A DNA stretch of 64,000 bases, taken from assembly GCF_900167065.1 (NCBI RefSeq), contig NZ_FUYA01000004.1, positions 79,020 to 143,019 on the forward strand, written 5' to 3'. The DNA comes from Desulfobaculum bizertense DSM 18034 (lineage in GTDB: Bacteria; Desulfobacterota; Desulfovibrionia; Desulfovibrionales; Desulfovibrionaceae). Below the pieces are notes generated by a model. The model had not been told where the DNA came from, did no database searches, and worked only from the letters and a program-made list of their open reading frames with translations. Positions 62,965 to 64,000 of the stretch are shown here, one piece after another. Within the stretch, counting starts at the first letter, position 1. Each line of letters begins with the position of its first letter. A program made the translations under genes and the position numbers.

Positions 62965-63714
62965 ATGACACCACAGATTGATAAGCAGCTCGACGCGCTC
63001 ATAGAACAGGTCACTCAGAGCGTTGCAAAGGGCCTCGATATGACACTGCGCCAGACAATTGAAAAAGAAGTGACCGCTGCCCTCAGCAAAAGCCTCGCTC
63101 ATCAGCTCAAAGACGGCGAATTTTTCCGCAAAGTCAACGACGACATGCGGCACGGCCTTGAACAAATTTACCTCGAAATCAAGCAGGCAAAACGGGAATC
63201 GTACTGCCCAACAAGCACCCACCCCGTCGAAACTGACGAACTTCTCTCAGAAGCCTCTGACCAGCTTGATGAAATATTAAAGTCCACCGAGGATGCTACC
63301 GTTCGCATTATGGATATCGTCGAGAAGCATCAGGAAATGATTGCAAAATCCGGCGAACTGCTTCGCGATTTCCGCTCCGGGGGCGCAAGCAAAACCAATG
63401 TGGACAAGCTCATTGAGCTTAATGATGCCCACACCTCCGACCTCATCGAAATTATGACAGCCCTCTCCTTTCAGGACCTCACAGGGCAACGCATCAAGCG
63501 CATCGTCACGGCACTTAAGCGCATCGAAGAAGTCGTCACAGATGTCTACATCTCCACGGGACTCATTGTAAAAAAACGCGACGAGAAACCAGAACTCAAC
63601 ACCGAGCAGCTTGAAAAAGAGACTCAGGAAACAGTCTCCAAGCTCAAAGGACCTCAGAACGGGACCTCGCAGAATGATGTCGACGACCTCCTGAAGCAAC
63701 TCGGACTCGAGTAA
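62965..63714 (+). CDS. cheZ: CheY-P phosphatase CheZ
   Basis: The protein is 249 residues from the ATG at 62965. A long helical body carries the CheZ motif SFQDLTGQRIKRI (168-180): Asp171 and Gln175 match the catalytic pair. The C-terminus NDVDDLLKQLGLE is the CheY-binding tail. It dephosphorylates CheY-P in chemotaxis. No other che gene is present, so this is a stray member at the end of the ileS-lspA run. Repeat copy F follows. Confidence 0.9.
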   Translation: MTPQIDKQLDALIEQVTQSVAKGLDMTLRQTIEKEVTAALSKSLAHQLKDGEFFRKVNDDMRHGLEQIYLEIKQAKRESYCPTSTHPVETDELLSEASDQLDEILKSTEDATVRIMDIVEKHQEMIAKSGELLRDFRSGGASKTNVDKLIELNDAHTSDLIEIMTALSFQDLTGQRIKRIVTALKRIEEVVTDVYISTGLIVKKRDEKPELNTEQLEKETQETVSKLKGPQNGTSQNDVDDLLKQLGLE

Positions 63715-63746
63715 CAGGCTCGATTTTATTGGGGGGGGATGTTTTA

Positions 63747-64000
63747 TTGGGGCGCTGCCCCAAACCCTGCAAGGGGCGCTGCCCCTTGACCCCGCCCAAG
63801 GACGAGGCCCTTGGGAATCCCGATTTCGCCCGAAATAAAAGGGGACCGAAATGTGATGAGAGCGTAGCTCTCCTCTCCATTTCGGTCCCCTTTTTTTCGG
63901 CCTAATTAACTGGACGTGTGTTCTTTTTCTTTGCGCTCCAACCCTTTCTTTCTGAACGCCCGCGTTCAGAAAGAAAATGGTGGCAACTCACGGGAAAGAG
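63747..64000 (-). repeat. Composite hairpin repeat, copy F (cut by window end)
   Basis: Inverted relative to the other five. From its 3' end: TTGGGG/CCCCAA (63747-63763), CAAGGGGC/GCCCCTTG, CCCAAGG/CCTTGGG, the long stem (63830-63900), then TTTCTTTCTGAACG/CGTTCAGAAAGAAA. The long stem has GGGGACCGAAATG / CATTTCGGTCCCC and inner GAGAGC/GCTCTC (read on the minus strand), unlike the other copies but fully paired. The first modules lie beyond the window. Confidence 0.88.

Overview
The window looks like chromosomal DNA of a Desulfovibrio-like sulfate reducer (order Desulfovibrionales). Supporting signs are: a signal-peptide-bearing CbiK cobaltochelatase beside a corrinoid-type ABC transporter, dapL, yedF, rubredoxin, a NIL-ferredoxin, a DHH-CBS-nucleotidyltransferase fusion, and a gene order (aroQ-efp-ftsK; lapA/lapB-mutS-lysA; cobI-ABC-cbiK; ileS-lspA-cheZ) that fits that group. 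No species is claimed. There is no phage, plasmid, intact insertion sequence or CRISPR array.

Layout. 1-1.35 kb: two terminators, then gene-poor AT-rich DNA with a gene relic. 1.35-5.6 kb: divergent argP/argO, ybaK, and an aminopeptidase P gene lying between two copies of a composite hairpin repeat. 6.0-16.6 kb: a minus-strand series xerD, DHH-CBS-tRNA nucleotidyltransferase-like gene, HIT, lapA, lapB, mutS, lipoprotein, lysA. 16.8-19.6 kb: dapL, folK, a small YHS-like membrane protein, and a transaldolase-like gene. 19.7-24.1 kb: 4.4 kb of AT-rich DNA without a convincing gene, holding a decayed inverted copy of argO-argP. 24.1-28.4 kb: envelope operon msbA, DUF374-type acyltransferase, polysaccharide deacetylase, LpxL-like acyltransferase. 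28.7-39.4 kb: yedF, rluB-like, lolA, ATC-hydrolase-like gene, ftsK, efp, aroQ, engB, lptG, lptF and a small protein. 39.6-47.6 kb: uppP, two near-identical tRNA-Met genes around a TSCPD protein and map, a sulfotransferase-like gene, ssrA (tmRNA), a membrane protein, an OlsF-like double acyltransferase and an SMR pump. 48.7-52.2 kb: greA, ribB with an FMN riboswitch, a Cys-rich small protein, an AlaX-like editing protein and rubredoxin. 52.3-57.0 kb: a cobalamin-riboswitch operon cbiK, permease, ATPase, binding protein, cobI. 57.3-63.7 kb: ileS, lspA, a PLDc_N protein, a CpoB-like lipoprotein, a NIL-ferredoxin, a PilZ-like protein and cheZ.

How the genes fit together. Several sets serve envelope building: msbA and acyltransferases (lipid A), lptF/lptG (LPS export), lolA and lspA (lipoproteins), uppP (undecaprenyl phosphate) and lapA/lapB (LPS control). 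Lysine is covered by dapL and lysA for synthesis and argP/argO for control and export. Two riboswitches (FMN, cobalamin) link cofactor supply to its genes.

The most unusual feature is a dispersed composite repeat of about 350-450 bp, present six times (five on the plus strand, one on the minus strand running off the right end). It is a string of seven or eight consecutive hairpins. Several stems differ in sequence between copies yet stay paired, so structure appears to be conserved rather than sequence. I do not recognise it as a named family. Second in interest is the inverted relic of argO-argP together with a 15-base motif shared by both AT-rich zones.
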